Assembly (NCBI GenBank): GCA_026874595.1
Contig: CM049313.1
Coordinates: 73,154,659-73,218,658, forward strand
DNA from: Sipunculus nudus
Lineage: Eukaryota; Annelida; Sipuncula; Golfingiida; Sipunculidae
Direction of reading: 5' to 3'
DNA length: 64,000 bases
Position numbers and translations under genes: made by a program. How positions within the stretch are numbered: position 1 is the stretch's first letter; every line of letters starts with the position of its first letter. The notes beneath the pieces are model-generated. The model made no database searches, was not told the origin of the DNA, and saw only the letters and a list, made by a program, of their open reading frames with translations. Positions 10,374-23,308 of this stretch are shown here, in pieces.

Positions 10374-11160
10374 GAAATAAAGGGGGGGGGGGCCTTTTGC
10401 GCCCAGCTTTGACATAGCCCCTGAGTCACTCAGTTCGTCCCAGTCATAGGCTCCGCGGAGTGCAGTTGCCGGTTCGCTCGGCTGACCAGGGCCTCCAGCT
10501 TAGCGGCTTTTCCTGTTGAAGTCCCATTGTAGGATGCGACACTGGGCTGTCCGTGGAAAGCCGGCTTGACACTGCGCTGCATGGGCCGGGGGAATCCAAT
10601 GACAGACGTCTAAGACACCATAGACTCTGTGATGTCGACGGCTGACGTACCAGCCTCAATCAAGCCCTTGGACTAGCCCGATTTAATCGGACACAATATT
10701 ATAGCCCCTGCCATATATTGAGCCCGATAGCCATACGGTGAGAGTTTCTACTCAATATATGAAAGGGTCTCATTATTTTGAGTCCGATTAAATCGGGCTA
10801 GCCCCGGACGTGGCGAAGCAGCATGCAGCCTCCTGTACTTGATCTTCGTCACCTGGATGATAGTCATGATAACCTGACCAAGTGGCCGGAGGCGCGAGGT
10901 TGTGTCTGGTCTACGAGATAGCTCTCCAAGATGGATGGACATCCCAAATTTCAGACCGATACACTGAATCACTCTTGAGATATGAACAAGAGCACCCAGA
11001 GCAAACGCACGGATGGAATCCACGCGAAAACGCTGGCAAATTGCGCCACTAGTCTTGAGTACAAGATGGTGGTATCCAAGATCTATGAACATGCATGATT
11101 TCAGGCTGATACGGCAAACAACTCCTGAGAAAAGGCATTAATGTTTTCTACTTAAGACCA
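10374..11160. other. Unassigned, GC-richer segment with nested inverted repeat
   Basis: A G-run (10381-10392) is followed by sequence unlike its AT-rich surroundings. Minus-strand open frames at 10444-10659 and 10748-11092 show no family I recognise. The segment could be a piece of another mobile element that truncated the 5' LTR. Confidence 0.35.
10673..10801. repeat. Nested inverted repeat (19-bp perfect arms)
   Basis: CTAGCCCGATTTAATCGGA at 10673-10691 is the exact reverse complement of 10783-10801. Inside, ATATATTGAG (10713-10722) pairs with CTCAATATAT (10751-10760). The two stems are concentric, so the segment can form one long interrupted hairpin. Possible MITE or structured regulatory element. 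Confidence 0.8.
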
Positions 11161-11998
11161 ATACATTGAACCACCCCTTGGGTATGAGCGGGATACGCAT
11201 GAAAACATATAGTAACCGCAAAACTCTATTTTGTTGATACATATAATTATATATATGTGTATAGTTTTGCTATAATAAAACATATTTACATATGTTGTAG
11301 CAGATATGTTGTAGGTTATTGGTCCCGCAGGAGAAGGTAATGGTTCCGGGGAGAATGGATGCTGGTTCCCGGAGAAGTGGGTGATAGATCATGGAAGAGT
11401 GGGTGCTTGTTTGATGACTGGTAATGATTGAGGGGTCGTTTATTCCGAGAGATATAGCTAGTGTCTCCAGAACGGTTCGTCACTCGCGCACTCATGAGAA
11501 GTTAATATGGAAGAGCAGTATACTTAAATAACTCGGTTAATATGTTATCTGAATGAATAAGATGGCTGTAGACAATACAGTTAAAGGTCACTTTGTCCTC
11601 AAAAATCGGTATGTCTGCATGCGTCGCATTATATTATATATGAATAATATGTAACCTTTATAAAAGAACCTTTAAAAAAGTGCAATTTTAAGACTTAAAT
11701 ATGTATGATTCGCACATAGTAAATTTGCACAAACCTAAATTACGTGGCTCCTAAGTTTTTTTATATATCATTCTATAAAGTCATCCCATAAGAATGTTGC
11801 TCTCTGACAAATCACAAGTTTCTTCTTTATTGGGTTATAATAATTTATTAACCGAACAAAAAGTTGAAAAAATTAGTAAAATTACTAATTTACATGTTAT
11901 CCTACAAGTCAGTCATTCTATTTTTCCACGTTGGCCTAAATGTTTTAACCAATAATGTCTAACGGCTATCATATTCTTTTAGGCAAAAATAAAAAAGA
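11161..11998. other. AT-rich DNA without recognised features
   Basis: No open frame or repeat with support was seen. Confidence 0.5.
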
Positions 11999-12293
11999 GT
12001 ATGCATGGTTCTCAGGCACTTTTTTTCAGAAATCAATGCCGGTCGGCGGTTTTTTTATATTAATTTTTTTTTTGGTTTCGATAAAAATGTCATATGATAA
12101 GGGAAAAGCATGATAAAAGCAGATTTATTTTGCTAAACAAATAAAAGCACTACATATAACAAAGGAAAGTGTATGATTTTATCTTCTTGAGAGAAATGTC
12201 CGAGCGGCATTGCTAAGTTTCTATTAAAATTAAAATTCAAAATTTTTGATGCGGGGGTTAAAATTGATGCCGGCGGTGCATGAGAACGATACC
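11999..12293 (-). mobile_element. MITE, same family as 57183-57446, opposite orientation
   Basis: The left end GTATGCATGGTTCTCAGGCAC pairs imperfectly with the right end GTGCATGAGAACGATAC. The reverse complement of its interior matches the copy at 57183-57446 over segments such as ACATCAAAAATTTT-like, AAGATAAAATTATACA-like and TCATGCTTTTTCC-like blocks. No coding capacity. The TA at each end would fit a TA target site. Confidence 0.72.
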
Positions 12294-14035
12294 TTTTATT
12301 TTTTTTGCCTTATACCTTAAGTGTAAATAAAAAAAGGACCAAACAATATCCATTCATATTGATTATTTATAGCAATATCACAAATGTTATTTCCTGAGGT
12401 GAAAAAATATCAATATTACTATTTCAATATCACAAATGTGATTTCCACATGTCAGATTGAACAAAATATTGATCAATGTAGAATAGGCCTAATTATATGA
12501 TATTTATCGTAAACTCAGAAATGGAGAAATGGAACCAAAGTCTGTAATTCTTTATATTAATTTAATTATTTCCATGTAATAATTCCCCCCCCCCCCCCCT
12601 TGTAGATGACGCACGGAGCATAATTGCATTGGCGTACAAGATTGCACGCGTTTCCCGCCGTCTACCCCAACACAGTGTTGAGACGTGCAGATTCCAACTA
12701 GGGAACGCCCTCATTTGAATAACCCCTGGTGGACAGAGGATAAATTAGCGTGACTGGGAGCGGAATAACCGAAATATCCCTGACCTGCGGACTGGGACGG
12801 ACGGAAAACCGCGTCCCGAAAAGTAGGAACGGTGAAAACAGAAAAAAAGGGTTGACAGTCCGTGTCAAATCCTTTGACCGCGTAGATTTCCTGGACAAAG
12901 AGAGTGAGTATTGACATGATTTAGTATTGCAGGATATGCACTATTGACTTTCAGCTGGGCGATAATGGACGACATAAATTCAACACTTGGTATGAGTTTT
13001 GATGATAACTTGAGGAATGAAATGCTAAAATTTGTAATTTCATTTTTTTACACTTAAAAAAATATTCCTACATTTGCAACCATATTGCCAGAGTATCACT
13101 CAAATAATTTTGATCTAACAATGACAGTCTATTTTTTTTAGAGAATTAGGAGCAATCATGGATTAACAAGTCCTATGTGCTACTACTGTGCCATGCTAGC
13201 CCTAGCACGCGTCCTCTCTTACTACACTACACTGTGCGAGAGCCCTAGAAGATGATTTGAGGAAACTGGAGACATTCCACATGACAATTAAATTCTTATA
13301 TTTCGTCTGAAAATGTCGTATTCGTTAAGAAATAAAGATATTCTTATCAAATATGTATATAACATACCACTAAGACAGTGTTTGTCCACTTTAATTGTTG
13401 ATTAGAAGAATATGTATTATCCTTATAAACGGTGAAACATGGGGAACGATGTCTGCTCTGGGTTTTCCCCCAGCCACGGCTGGCCGGCAGCTGCCTGTGT
13501 AACCAGTGGTAACGGGCCGTGTTGGCTCAGCGAGCAAAGGTCACGCAGTTCATTGTTTCAGATTCTGAGACAGTTTCAAGCGCAAGGGTTGCAAGTTTTA
13601 AAAGTGAGTCTTGTTTACAAACTAAAACATAATATTTAGCTGAATTTCTTGGTCATTCCAATAAAGTACTATATCTCCCTTAGATTACTTAAAGTTTCCT
13701 TGTCATAAACGCACTATTTGATTTTACACATTTTTTTTCCGACAAGCGTTTGAAGTTCTCCAGTTTACTCTGAACTTTTTATGCGGCGGTATCCATGGTC
13801 CTGGATAATGCCGCATTTAATGCAGTTAGTGTCATGCAAGATGAGTTGGGAATGAGGGATCCAGTGGGGATATTTAAATCTGTTGAGAACTGGTCGTAGT
13901 TGCTAAAAAAATTAACCCTCAGCCGTTTGTTAACTGCCTGCAACTAAAGCATACTCCGTCTCAGGCTTCGCAAGGACAAGGTGGAGTCACTGTTTTTTTT
14001 TGTAAACCCTAACTCTAGAATTACACCGGATATAT
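12294..14035. other. Intergenic DNA with a poly-C run
   Basis: A C-run occurs at about 12585-12599. GC content rises at 12600-12900 and 13440-13560, but no convincing exon with splice sites was found in either. Confidence 0.45.
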
Positions 14036-15043
14036 CAGGGTTGGGCGGGTAATACCCAGGCGGGTAATGCCCATAATTACCCAGGTGGGCAATAAGCCCT
14101 AAAACATACATGTGGGTTTTAATACGCAATATGATTTGGGCTTTTCTAGGTGGAATCTTTTCAGTGTCAGAATCGCTGCATAAAATGTATATAATCAAAC
14201 AATGAGGAAAAACTACAGTGATTGTCCATGAAATGAGTTTAATACCAATAGATGAGCTACATCACAGATATTAATGAAGAAGCACACAAGTATGAAATTG
14301 TGTCATGCACCAATGCTGTTATGATACATCATGCATAATGTTCAAACTGTTTTATACAAACCGCTACCAGTTCAGAATGTCCACAAAAGGCACGATAGCA
14401 GGTCAGGAGCTTTGCAGCAGGTTGTACTCCAAGTTGATTGCGAATCTTGTTTTGTTTGTACCAAAGTTAGAAAAAACATGTTCTACAGTAGCAGAACTGG
14501 CTGGTATACAGAGAAGTTTGGATGCGTGTGACACTAGCACTGAGGTGTCACTGTGGCTTCACCTTGTGGTAGTGTACTGCCAATCACTTGACACTTGGCT
14601 GCCAGTAACCATCTTGTGTCAACCCGTTAGCCAGTTTTTGTACACCTAATAAGTAATCCATCCACTTTCAATCTTTCATTGACACAAAGAAAATTATTTC
14701 AAAATCATTTAACAATACAAATGATAGATTCAGACAGAAATATGATTGAAATAATGGGAGTTACAAGTACAGTAGGTTTATACTCCATCTTAACTCCTGA
14801 TTTTTTTTTATTATCATAATTGCTATATATCACCAATATCAGTTATATATTGTATATATTTATATAGTTATATATATTTTAAAGCAAAGAAGCATACTTC
14901 ACAGTATTTCCCAGGCTGGTACAAGAAATTTTGAGTTCAGTCAGTTGCCATTTGAGACTATATTGCCCATAAAACCCGGGTTTACCCAGTAAAACCCACT
15001 GGGCTGGGTTTTATGCTTAAAACCCGGGTTTTGCCCAACCCTG
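14036..15043. mobile_element. hAT-like non-autonomous DNA transposon (1008 bp)
   Basis: CAGGGTTGGGC at the left end is an exact inverted match of GCCCAACCCTG at the right end, fitting the CAGGG-type hAT terminus. Flanks GGATATAT and AAATATAT would be an 8-bp target duplication with two G/A differences, the size expected for hAT. Subterminal regions are packed with short GGGTAAT/ATTACCC and AACCCGGGTTTT motifs in both orientations, as in hAT transposase-binding regions. The interior frame 14305-14649 does not resemble a hAT transposase. Confidence 0.78.
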
Positions 15044-17600
15044 AAATATATGCACTAATATGTGGGATACCCATGATGTGTGCGAGTAGAAATGCCTGGA
15101 GGGCCCAGACAACTGATGTGAATGACGTAGGCAGAGCACACATAAGCCAAGTGGTGTAAACAAGCAGAGGGAGGTATCATGGTGGATACGAGCATGTTGA
15201 ATTGCATGAAGAAAGGATAAATTTTACATTATTACAGGTTCAGAGGTACATGGGAAGGATATAGAATACCATTAATGTACAAAGGAGTAAGTTGGATTTA
15301 TTATTACTACATTTCACATGTATCTGTGGTCTCTCAACATGTCCAGAACAGCAGCGTGAATTCTAGACTCGTACGAAACTATGTCCTCATGAGCCGGACT
15401 TGTATGGACTCCATAAATTCTTCTTTGATGGAGTCTGACCGTCTTGCGGGGAGAATTCACCCTGTGGTACTTGGAGGGACCTGTGACATGATATATCAGT
15501 GCTTGTTGTGCTATGGAGAAGCAATCTTGCATTCATATATAGAAATACACTTAATATGTATCAAGTCATATTGATATATCACCTTTATGTGCTTCTGTAG
15601 TTGTTTCCTATCCTTTGAACTTGTTGGGTTAAGTTGTTGCCATCTTTCCATGCTGGAGTTGTATATATGCCCGACGGAGACGAAGCAATGTCTGATTCAT
15701 TCAGAGTAAGTGCCCATACTTTCTTTAGTTTCTTACATACTGATCATTCAGCAAAAGTTTTGGTCCCAACGGAGTCTAAGCATCTGTATCAATGAAAATA
15801 TGTGGGGGTTGTTTATTTTTCTCAAGCTACACAAAGCATATACCTGTCTGAGGGTTTGCATGGATCTGTGCAAACTTGTATAGTTTAAACTCTTCCTGCC
15901 AGAGGCTGTAGCACTTGACACTTGTTCACTTTATATCAGCGCTGCAGACTGTAGCAGTGTCCATCCATGCCTACATAGCTGTACTAATGTCTTGTTCGTT
16001 GTTTGTGGTATGTGTCTGTTATTAGTTGGCCGATCATCGAGTTGTATGGAAAGTCAGTCGGTTTGCTGCCACTTTCAAGCGATTGATTACCAAAGGCAAC
16101 TATGGATTACCGGGTACATCATAATCATGATTTTTTTTTTCCAGAATGCTTTTATGTTATAGGCTAAAATTATTCTTCCATGTTTTACAGCATTCCACGC
16201 TTCATATAATGAGTCTGTGTTCCAAAATAAATTCTGTATGTGACTGAGTATAACACGGTAGATGTGAGAACGGAGGACTTAATAAACCTCTGACAGGGAG
16301 GTGCAGAATTAGCAGAGAGTTTTGTAACTGGATGTTCTACATTGCACAATATGGGTAGTATGGCATTAAAATGCTTCTTAAATTCTCCAGGTCTATGCAA
16401 ATTTTAAGAGATTCTCTTATAAATAATCTCTTCAACTGATGCCAGATGCCGCTGTTAAGGCCATCCTATAAAAAATTCTTTGTTGGGGGTAACCCGGCCA
16501 ATCGGGTATTTTGGTTGCGGCTGGAATTTTTAGGACTAGTCTGCTAATTAATTTTTTTGTATGATCTGCCGCAAGCGCACCTCGGCCTGTAAAAATCTGC
16601 CTTCATTTGCTAGAAAAACAGCCCCTCTGTAGGCCTAACATTCTTAGAAAAGAAGCACTTGATTTCCATATTGAAACATATTACCTGACGATGCCTTAAA
16701 ATTAGTCTGATTGTGCCTTTATCTGTTGAAGGATCGGTACACTCGTGCGCGAGACGAGAATTACTGCTGGAAAACCCAGTTTCTGAAGGAAATATTCAGC
16801 GATTAGTTAGAAGTAGCTCTCATTCGATTACAAATAAAGTGAAAGTTCGTCGCTGTCGCATTAAATTAAAGTTATCACGACATTCATGTTGTCATCTGAC
16901 CGATTGTGGCATCTAAATCATGTGACTGGTTTATTGAAATGAACACCTGCCTTGTCAGTGCAAACGTTCTCGGGTTTGGTTGAGCACACATGTCTTAGAC
17001 AGAGAGCCAATAAGAGGTTCGTAGTAAAATGTCGCCCCATAAGACTTCATTCATGTCTATTTTTGCGAGAAAATGTTAACTGACATTGTGTCGCCGGCAT
17101 ACGGTGGTTATAATTTTGCCACCCTGAGAATATAAAGCAAATGATGCCGGCTTATTGAATGGAAATTAATCAACGTTGCTCGCTCAGTCATTCACTTAAG
17201 AAAAATAAAAAATATGTTTAGCATTAGAGGGACCGTGCCTGTCGTTGATTTTTTTCTAGTGCATTTTGCTGGTTAGTCATTAACATGATTTTTTTTTACA
17301 AATTAAGAAAGTGACAAAAGACTGGAAAACTCAAGAGAAATAAGCCTTGATGTCTATGGGTAATATTACAAAAATATATGGTCTTAAAAGACACACAACT
17401 AATGGGTATGACCCGTCAGATTCAAAATGGTCGATTTTTGTGACTTTTATTTATTATAATCAAGCTGATAACTGGCATTAAAAATCAAACAAAAGTGACC
17501 TAGTTTTTCAAACCAAAATCAAATAGAAATATTTACCCACAAACCTTTGGGGAGTTTACATTATACAAATAGATCATACGCCATTGATAATATTTTTAGA
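15044..17600. other. Intergenic DNA without recognised genes
   Basis: Short open frames only (for example 15275-15574, 16713-16916), none with recognisable domains or flanking splice signals. Confidence 0.5.
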
Positions 17601-17605
17601 TTTCA

Positions 17606-18425
17606 ATTACTTTTTAGCGAACCTGTGAGCTTGTGCGATGGTGTGATCTCGTCCGTTGTCCGTCGTCTGTACGATAACCCATACTATCTTGAAAACAGCA
17701 AGAGGTAGCATCACGAAATTTTATGCAAAATATTAGTCATCTAAAAAACTATATCGGATTTTGTTAACTTTTTGGCTAACTGCATTTTCTTAGATTTTAT
17801 AGGGAAAAAGCTAAAAAAGCTTTAAAAATCTTCTTCTCCAAAACTGTTCAGCCAAATTGTCCAATATTTCACAGAAATGATTCCTGGAATAATCTTTCTC
17901 AAGTTTGTTCTAATGGTTTAAGTTCGGTGATTTTTGGCCGAGTTACAGAAAAGTTGAACTTAGTCATCTGTCCACAAAAGCATACTAAAATTACAGTCTC
18001 AGAAAAGGCTGGAGCTATCATCACCAAATTTTATGCCAATGTTGTTCACATGAGACATATCTGAAATTGAGGTATTGGTGGCGCCACCTGCATCGACCTT
18101 TTTTGTACGGGGGTCATCGGTGCCCGTATCATACTGACTGCTACAAAAAACTTCTTCTCTGAAACCATATGGCCAAATACTTTAATATTGCACAGAAATG
18201 ATCCTAGGGTAGTGCTTTCTGAAATTTGTTCAAATGGTCTAAGTTCAGTGACTTTTGGCTGAGTTATGTGAAGCTGAATTTAGTCATATGCTGTAACAGC
18301 CCATTTTAGCTCAGTGGCTACAAAGATCTTCTCAAAAACCACTGGGCCAAATTCTTAAATCTCACACATTAATTATCCTTAGATGTTGATAATTCAAGTT
18401 TGTTCAAATGGTGTTGGTTCAGTGA
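17606..18425 (+). repeat. Family B repeat, copy 1
   Basis: Starts TTAGCGAACCTGTGAGCTTG followed by TGCGATGGTGTG and GTCCGTCGTC, then blocks such as TTCTTCTCCAAAACTGTTCA and a GGTGGCGCCACC palindrome at 18077-18088. The same succession occurs at about 26330-27050. It ends abruptly where a family A element begins, so A may have inserted into B. Confidence 0.72.
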
Positions 18426-21400
18426 TTTTTAGCTCAGCTGACTGAAAGTCATCTGAGCTATAGCGATCACTCTTTGCCGTCGTGCGTCTGTCTGTCTGTC
18501 TGTCTGTCCGTCTGTCTGTCCGTTAACCAGGCACAAATCGTAACCGCTAGAACTGGAATCTTCTTACTTGACATCCTGGGAGGTCCCTTAAAAATCTCCT
18601 TGGAAACCAGAAATTAGGTCTCTGTTACCCATATCCTTCGAGCTATGGGGCCCCAAAGTACCCCCCAGAAAAGTCCAAAATTTCATACAAAAACTTCAAT
18701 ATCTCATTAACTACTTGACTGATGGTCATGATTTTTGGCATACATATTGATCATGAGAGGTTCCATCAGTTCCTGAAGACTGGTGGCGCCACCTATATGG
18801 TTCAATTTTTTACGAATTTTTTTCTCTATTTTTGAGACCTTTCAAAATGTAAACATCTGTTAACAAGGCACAAATCGTAGAGACTGGACCTAGAATCTTC
18901 ATTCTTGACACACTGAGAGACCTATGAAAAGTCTCCATGGAAACCAGAAATTAGGTCTCTGTTACCCATATTCTTCGAGCTATGGAGCCCCAAAGTACCC
19001 CCAAGAAAAGTAAAAAATTTCATACAAAAACTTCAATATCTCATTAACTACTTGACTGATGGTCATGATTTGTGGCATAACTATTGATCATGATATGTGT
19101 CATCACTTCCTGCAGACTGGTGGTGCCACCTTTATTGTTCGATTTTTTACGATGTTTTCCTCTATTTTTGAGACCTTTAAGGATGCTGTCATCTGTTAGC
19201 ATGGCACAAATCGTAACGACTGGACCTAGAATCTTCATTCTTGACACACTGAGAGGTCCATGAAAAATATCCTTGGAAACCAGAAATTAGGTCTCTGTTA
19301 ACCATATCCTTCGAGCTATGGGGCCCCAAAGTACCCCCCCCCCCCAGAGTAGTCAAAAATTTCATACAAAAACTTCAATATCTCAATAACTACATCACTG
19401 ATGGTCATGATTTTTGGCATACATATTAATTATGAGATGTTCCATCAGTTCCTGCAGACTTGTGGCGCCACCTGTATTGTTTGATTTTTTACGATTTTTT
19501 CCTCTATTTTTGAGACCTTTAAGGATGCTGTCATCTGTTAACGTGGCACAAATCATAACGACTGGACCTAGAATCTTCATTCTCGACACACTGAGAGACC
19601 TATGAAAAGTCTCCATGGAAACCAAAATTAGGTCTCTGTTACCCATATTCTTCCAGCTATGGAGCCCTAAAGTACCCCCAAGAAAAGTAAAAAATTTCAT
19701 ACAAAAACTTCAATATCTCATTAACTACTTGAATGATGGTCATGATTTGTGGCATAACTATTGATCATGAGATGTGGCATCTGTTCCTGCAGACTGGTGG
19801 CACCACCTGTATCGTTCGATTTTTTACGATTTTTTCCTCTATTTTTGAGACCTTTAAGGATGCTGTCATCTGTTAGCATGGCACAAATAGTAACAACTGG
19901 ACCTAGAATCTTCATTCTCAACACACTAGAAGACCTATGAAAAGTCTCCATGGAAACCAGAAATTAGGTCTCTGTTACCCATATCCTTCGAGCTATGGGG
20001 CCCCAAAGTACCCCCCCCAGAGTAGTCAAAAATTTCATACAAAAACTTCAATATCTCAATAACTACATCACTGATGGTCATGATTTTTGGCATACATATT
20101 GATTATGAGATGTTCCATCAGTTCCTGCAGACTGGTGGTGCCACCTATGTTATCTATCATGAGGGTACAAATTGCAACAACTGGACCTAGAAACTTCATT
20201 CTTGTCATGCAAGGAGGCCCATGAAGAGTGCCTGTGGAAACTTGAAATTAGGTCTCTGTTACCCATATCCTTCAAGCTATAGGACTCTGAAGTATCCCTC
20301 AGAATAATAGACAATTTGATACAAAAGCTGAAGTATCTGAACAACTAATACGGAGATCATCATGATTCTTTGCATGGATATTGACCATTAAGTGTTTTTA
20401 GCTCAGCTGACTGTAAGTCATCTGAAGTATCCCTCAGAATAATGGACAATTTGATACAAAAGCTCAAGTATCTAAACAACTATTGCAGTGATCACCATGA
20501 TTCTTTGCATGGATATTGATCATGGAATGTGTCATCAGTTTCTACAGTATGGTGGCGCCACCTGTATTTTTTTTATTTTTACGAATTTTTTTCTCTATTT
20601 TTGAGACCTCATAAGATGCGGTCATCTGTTAACATGGCACAAATCGTAACAACTGGACCTAGAATCTTCTCTCTTGACATGCTGAGAGGCCCATGAAGAG
20701 TTTCCTTAAAAACTTGAAATTAGGTCTCTGTTACCCATAACCTCTGAGCTATGGGGCTCCGAAGTACCCCCCAGAATAATGGAAAATTTGATACTAAAGC
20801 TCAAGTATCTGAACAATTATTATATTGATCACCATGATTCTTTGCATGGATATTGATCATGAAATGTTTCATCAGTTTCTGCATTCTGGTGGCGCCACCT
20901 GTATTTTTTCAATTTTTAGCTCAGCCGACTGAAAGTCATCTGAGCTGTAGGGATCACCTTTTGTCCGTCGTCCGTCCGGCCATCCAGGCGTCTGTCTGTT
21001 AACAGGGCACAAATCGTAACCGCTAGACCGGGAATCTTCTTACTTGAAATCCTGGGAGGTCTATGGAAATTCTCCTTGTAAACCTGAAATTAGGTCACTG
21101 TGACCTATATTCTTCAAGCTATGGGGTTCTGAAGTACCCCCCAGAATAATGCAAAATTTAATACAAAAGCTCAAGTATCTGAACAACTAATGCATTAATC
21201 ACCATGATTCTTTGCATGGATATTGATCATGGAGTGTTTCATCAATTTCTGGAGATTGGTGGCGCCACCTATATTTTTTTTATTTTTTACGATTTTTTTT
21301 CTCTACTTTTGTGATTTTTAAACATTTGGTCATCTTTAAACAGGGCACAAATCATAATGACTGGACCTAGAATCTTCTGTCCTCACCTCCAGGGAAGCCC

Positions 21401-22112
21401 ATAAAAGGTCTACATGGAAACCCGAAATAAGGTCCCTGTTACCCATATTCTGTGAGCTATGGGGCTCTGAAGTACCCCCCAGAATAAAGATTTGGTCATA
21501 TATTAACAGGGCACAAATCATAATGACTGGACCTAGAATCTTCTGTCCTCACCTCCAGGGAAGCCCATAAAAGGTCTACATGGAAACCCGAAATAAGGTC
21601 CCTGTTACCCATATCCTTCATGCTCTGGGGCTCCGAAGTACTCCCCAGAATAAAGATTTGGTCATCTGTTAACAGAGCACAAATTATAATGACTTGACCT
21701 AGAATCTCCTTTCTTGATATGCTGGGAGGCCCCTGAAAAGTCTCCTTGTGCACCTGAAATTACATCTCTGTTACCCATATCCTTCATCCTATGCGGCTTT
21801 GAAATACCCCCCAGAATAAACATTTGGATTTGTTAACAGGGCACAAATCATAATAACTGGACCTAGAATTTTATTTTTTGACATGCTGGGAGACCCCTGA
21901 AAAGTCATCTTGTAAACCTTGAAAATAGGTGTCTGTTACCCATATCCTTCATGCTACAGAGCTCCATAGTACCCCAATGAATATTGGATGATTTTATACA
22001 AAAGGTCAAGTTTGGAAAAAGTATTTCATTCAAATTTGACATTCAGATGATAAAATTATTTTTGTCAATGTCTTCCTGGTCAGCTGAGCGTCATGACCCC
22101 TGGGTCACTTGT
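18426..22112 (+). mobile_element. Family A element 1 with ~336-bp tandem core
   Basis: The 5' end is TTTTTAGCTCAGCTGAC followed by a hairpin and a GTCT/GTCC microsatellite (about 18484-18522). The core is an array of ~336-bp units marked by GCACAAATCGTAAC, ACTGGACCTAGAATCTTC, CTATGGGGCCCCAAAGTACC and GGTGGCGCCACC. The 3' end is TCAGCTGAGCGTCATGACC plus TGGGTCACTTGT. Two further 5'-end hairpins lie inside (about 20395 and 20913) with no matching 3' ends, so the copy is a mosaic or nested set. Open frames in it are repeat translations, not genes. The structure resembles Helitron-like non-autonomous elements with tandem cores. Confidence 0.82.
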
Positions 22113-23308
22113 AATTTACTGTGGATTGGAGTTTAGGTCTCGATCTTATTTACTAAACGTTATTACATAACAGCATTAAAGCTTTCACTCTTATAGCCAC
22201 CACTCCATTAATTAAGCATTGACTCATTTGGTAATATGAAAGGATTATTACTGCCACATACAAAGCTGGCAGAGGTTATGTGTTCATGCATGTTGAATGT
22301 TTGTCTGTTTGTCCATACCTGATTTTCCAAAATTCTCCTTGAAATGCAATGAAGTAATGTGGATTGAAAGGGCCATGGGCCAAGGAACAAAAGATAGAAA
22401 TCTGAAAGCTGGGGATTTAGTCTGATAACACAACAATGTTAGTCTCATGTAACCTGATACTTTGCCTTCTTTGTCTTTCAGGCCTTTTAAATCTTAGAGC
22501 TTTTTTTAAAGTTTATTCATTCAACATTTGCATGATGCCGATGACTAGTGCCCATAAATGCTTGGGTGAAAGAGTGCACCCTTGTGAGAATGACAATGCG
22601 CTTTCCTCTGAAAGGTGACCCAACTGGTCATAAGTTGTCTTGTAAAATATTACTACATATAGTGGGGTGGAGAATACATATTTTCTCTGCTTTCCGAAAA
22701 GTTCACCAATATTTTAAATCTGAGAAGGTTATGAATGCATTTGAACAGTGATATTTTGTTGAGATCATCGTTTTATGCAATGAAGATTGATAAGATTTTT
22801 AAGAAGGTCTAGATCAATCTAAGTTACCTCCACCAGTTAAGGTGACAGAGAGTTATTTCATCAGTTTGGTTTCAGCGTCAGTTTGTACATCCAAGCAGTA
22901 CCTCTGAAAGTTCTCTATGAACTGTATTACAAAAATGGATATATATAATTTACAGACTGATTACATTAGTAATTAGTGAGATAAAAATGCAAGTTTGTAT
23001 CTGGATGTAGCCAAATTCACTCCTTCTTTTCAGTTGTCCAGTTTGTTTCTCCATACAAAAAAATGATCTGCTCCTAAATTTAATCACATCTTCTTTGGTC
23101 CAGTCTTCCCTAAATTTCTTCTCAACTATTCATCCAGAGCTTTTTAAGATATTTTTATGTATAAGCAAGGTATTTAAATTTTCCAGATAGTTCAAGGACC
23201 ATGAGTTAGGTAATGAAATCATCATGGTGACATCATAATACCAAAACAATTGAATTTCTTTGATTCCCCGTTATGGGACTGACCCTAAAAAACAGTAATC
23301 CAAAAAAA
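22113..23308. other. Intergenic DNA; possible widely dispersed repeat at 22270-22390
   Basis: The stretch AGAGGTTATGTGTTC...TGTTTGTCTGTTTGTCC...GGGCCATGGGCCAAGGAAC resembles an interspersed repeat that I recall from several animal groups; this is recollection only. No coding content was seen. Confidence 0.35.

Noticed and set aside
10748-11092. 114-codon minus-strand open frame in GC-richer DNA
   Set aside because: No recognised motif, and its end coincides with the inverted repeat at 10673-10801; kept only as unassigned sequence.
13490-13620. tRNA-derived SINE head
   Set aside because: GTGTTGGCTCAGCGAGCAAAG faintly resembles an A box, but no proper B box or cloverleaf could be drawn.
14305-14649. 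114-codon plus-strand frame inside the hAT-like element as a transposase
   Set aside because: It lacks the hAT dimerisation motif and catalytic pattern and is too short.
18480-18525. CRISPR-like or bacterial repeat array from the regular GTCT/GTCC and tandem units
   Set aside because: Simple microsatellite and satellite units in a eukaryotic genome; no unique spacers and no cas-type genes.
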